Part shown: in pieces, positions 34,601 through 34,936 of the stretch
Numbering within the stretch: the first letter of the stretch is position 1
Layout of the letters: the number at the start of each line of letters is the position of its first letter
Assembly (NCBI GenBank): GCA_042093735.1
Contig: JBELEM010000020.1
Location: forward strand, 1 to 34,936
From: Hellea sp042093735
GTDB lineage: Bacteria > Pseudomonadota > Alphaproteobacteria > Caulobacterales > Maricaulaceae
DNA length: 34,936 nt
Direction: 5' to 3'
Translations under genes and position numbers: made by a program
Notes under the pieces: generated by a model
The model's input: only the letters and a program-made list of their open reading frames with translations
The model's database searches: none
What the model was told of the DNA's origin: nothing

Positions 34601-34936
34601 GACTTTACATTAGTCAAAGCACCAATATTAGCCCAAGTATTGTCTGTAGCTTCACTTAAAGGCATTACTGACACGTTGAGTGGTGAAGGATTAAATTTTA
34701 ATAAATTTTCAGTTCCTTTTGTTTATGAATATGGTGCAGTAAGTATTAAAGATGCGGTTGTTTCCGGTCCCGCTTTGGGGATGACAGGAACAGGAGAAGT
34801 AAATTTAAATTCCCAAACAATTGATATGGACGGAGCGTTAGTGCCAGCCTACTCTGCTAACTCAGTGCTAGGCGAGATCCCAGTAATTGGAGATATATTT
34901 GTTGGTAAGAAGGGCGAGGGGGTTTTTGCGCTTAGT
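31643..34936 (+). CDS. Large AsmA/YhdP-like envelope protein (DUF3971), 3' truncated by window edge
   Basis: The frame opens at ATG 31643 and runs without a stop to the right edge, giving 1098 visible residues. A basic cytoplasmic N-terminus is followed by one membrane helix (about 43-64), then a very long periplasmic region of repeating beta-strand segments. The last part (GVEGPLRGILTIEDFTLVKAPILAQVLSVAS, then GPALGMTGTGEVNLNSQTIDMDGALVPAYSANSVLGEIPVIGDIF) is the AsmA-like C-terminal domain of YhdP/TamB relatives. Such proteins are thought to be grooved bridges moving phospholipid between inner and outer membranes. Only a short stretch should be missing. Upstream it is divergent from bcp; the ribosome-binding site is weak. 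Confidence 0.88.
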   Translation, partial: MTENKIINNARKYIGMAYIKLLTLLGNNKSLKIRKRTLNIIEEFLALVLGTIVLCLFSLSIILTHQSLDISVFKPVAEKSLSKSFNGLDTKVGKITIKWIASSNNLRIDLDDVFTSDKSGKSHQLASHMSTEFPLASLLGRSLIPEKIGIEGGSVTITRTRSEHIELSLGATLPAKEFGPSWRIYSPDRKNKSKITNIIGNIQISDSDVLFLDNKDKLELRLIDSNTYFNLTDESAELKISSKIKNENENISTPLEFSIKSKENFDKYSVYVKASDMNPSVFAPKRGRFSFLSEVITPIDLTASFNVDQKSGVETADINMEAKQGSIGAFEKKLNFDTISFKANLEAKSEIMEVSEFSVQSSTVNFRGNGSLSKLKALTDGNTSTAPLFNFYLADVILEKFFELQKPMRLSSLSVSGRLDLDARHLKLKKFDIDFGAHKLLTHGEFKQSKAGDWETVRFRGKSLGSMDINNLLDIWPNNLASGARRWVDRSMINAAIKNINFSLDLPQNYLFGNQSLNDDDFSLKFDVTNANVSYISTMTPYMGVSGKGLIRGNSAKFQASGGKIGNININAVTADITQFFPRGSDVIIDVDAYGKAEDLIALVDEKPLNIAEKYRVIPTQFSGSGNIQLKVKRPLLENFDRSRIDYAVSGQFNNISAPFSIGNHKLKNGFVDLFIDKKTMNISGPVFIGPWKANLSLNETFSKTNPYTRYVVEGEMNRDTLDGFGLGFRKNLKGKLYTKIEAEGKGFNLSNAKLNINLTNAQIILGDNWVKNAGESASITGNFRRLDDNDFIFENISMLAPGLTIEGSFDLAEDFRLKELHFKRANIDGLIRAGLKAAPNRNNDRINMYIEGDYFNASSLTSGIFKNKSDDFGVKIPLHIKASLKSISLSDDYVINNANALYNSNGVGITDADFFGETEQGVFSVSIKTEQNTREKQLILNVPNASAAASAFLDIESIKGGSLQVTARMPEVGVEGPLRGILTIEDFTLVKAPILAQVLSVASLKGITDTLSGEGLNFNKFSVPFVYEYGAVSIKDAVVSGPALGMTGTGEVNLNSQTIDMDGALVPAYSANSVLGEIPVIGDIFVGKKGEGVFALS

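Noticed and set aside
1..34936. Insertion sequences, prophage genes, tRNA or rRNA genes
   Set aside because: No transposase, integrase, phage gene, cloverleaf or rRNA sequence was recognised on either strand.

Overview
The window is about 35 kb of AT-rich bacterial chromosome. The gene content points to an alphaproteobacterium, probably a free-living marine heterotroph. Pointers are: the gene order DUF1285 - NudL-type Nudix - CCA-adding enzyme; a zwf-pgl-edd-glk Entner-Doudoroff operon; a QueE with a CX14CX2C cluster motif; an M23 endopeptidase/bactofilin pair; and a large AsmA/YhdP-like protein next to bcp. This placement is inferred from synteny and family types; no rRNA or tRNA gene is present to confirm it.

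Positions 1-9577 form a glucan and glucose utilisation block. It holds the end of a GH3 exo-beta-glucosidase, a convergent glucokinase, a LacI-family repressor, and the operon zwf-pgl-edd-glk, which carries glucose to KDPG. No KDPG aldolase (eda) gene is present. Two identical 17-bp operators (ATTGACAGCGCTGTCAT) face the first glucokinase gene and zwf. Each contains a TTGACA -35 hexamer, so the LacI protein very probably controls both arms.

Positions 9670-13606 hold an exported SOUL-family protein, a convergent ABC exporter and the queuosine precursor genes queC-queE. Positions 13610-15418, minus strand, carry three consecutive exported proteins without firm family names: a periplasmic protein, a lipoprotein built of 11-residue repeats, and a protein with four EF-hands. 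This is the least explained part of the window.

Positions 15524-18682 hold DUF1285, nudL, the CCA-adding enzyme and a GST. Positions 18730-21106, minus, are rplY-pth-ychF. RNase E lies upstream of rplY on the same strand and has a structured leader. Positions 24203-29237, plus, run amiC-like amidase, PBP1A and prfB; prfB contains the classic programmed +1 frameshift. Positions 29268-31568, minus, hold bcp, an M23 endopeptidase and an overlapping bactofilin. From 31643 to the right edge a large AsmA-like envelope protein is read through the end of the window. From 24203 onward most genes concern the cell envelope: septal amidase, peptidoglycan synthase, shape-control hydrolase with its cytoskeletal scaffold, and a putative lipid-transfer protein.
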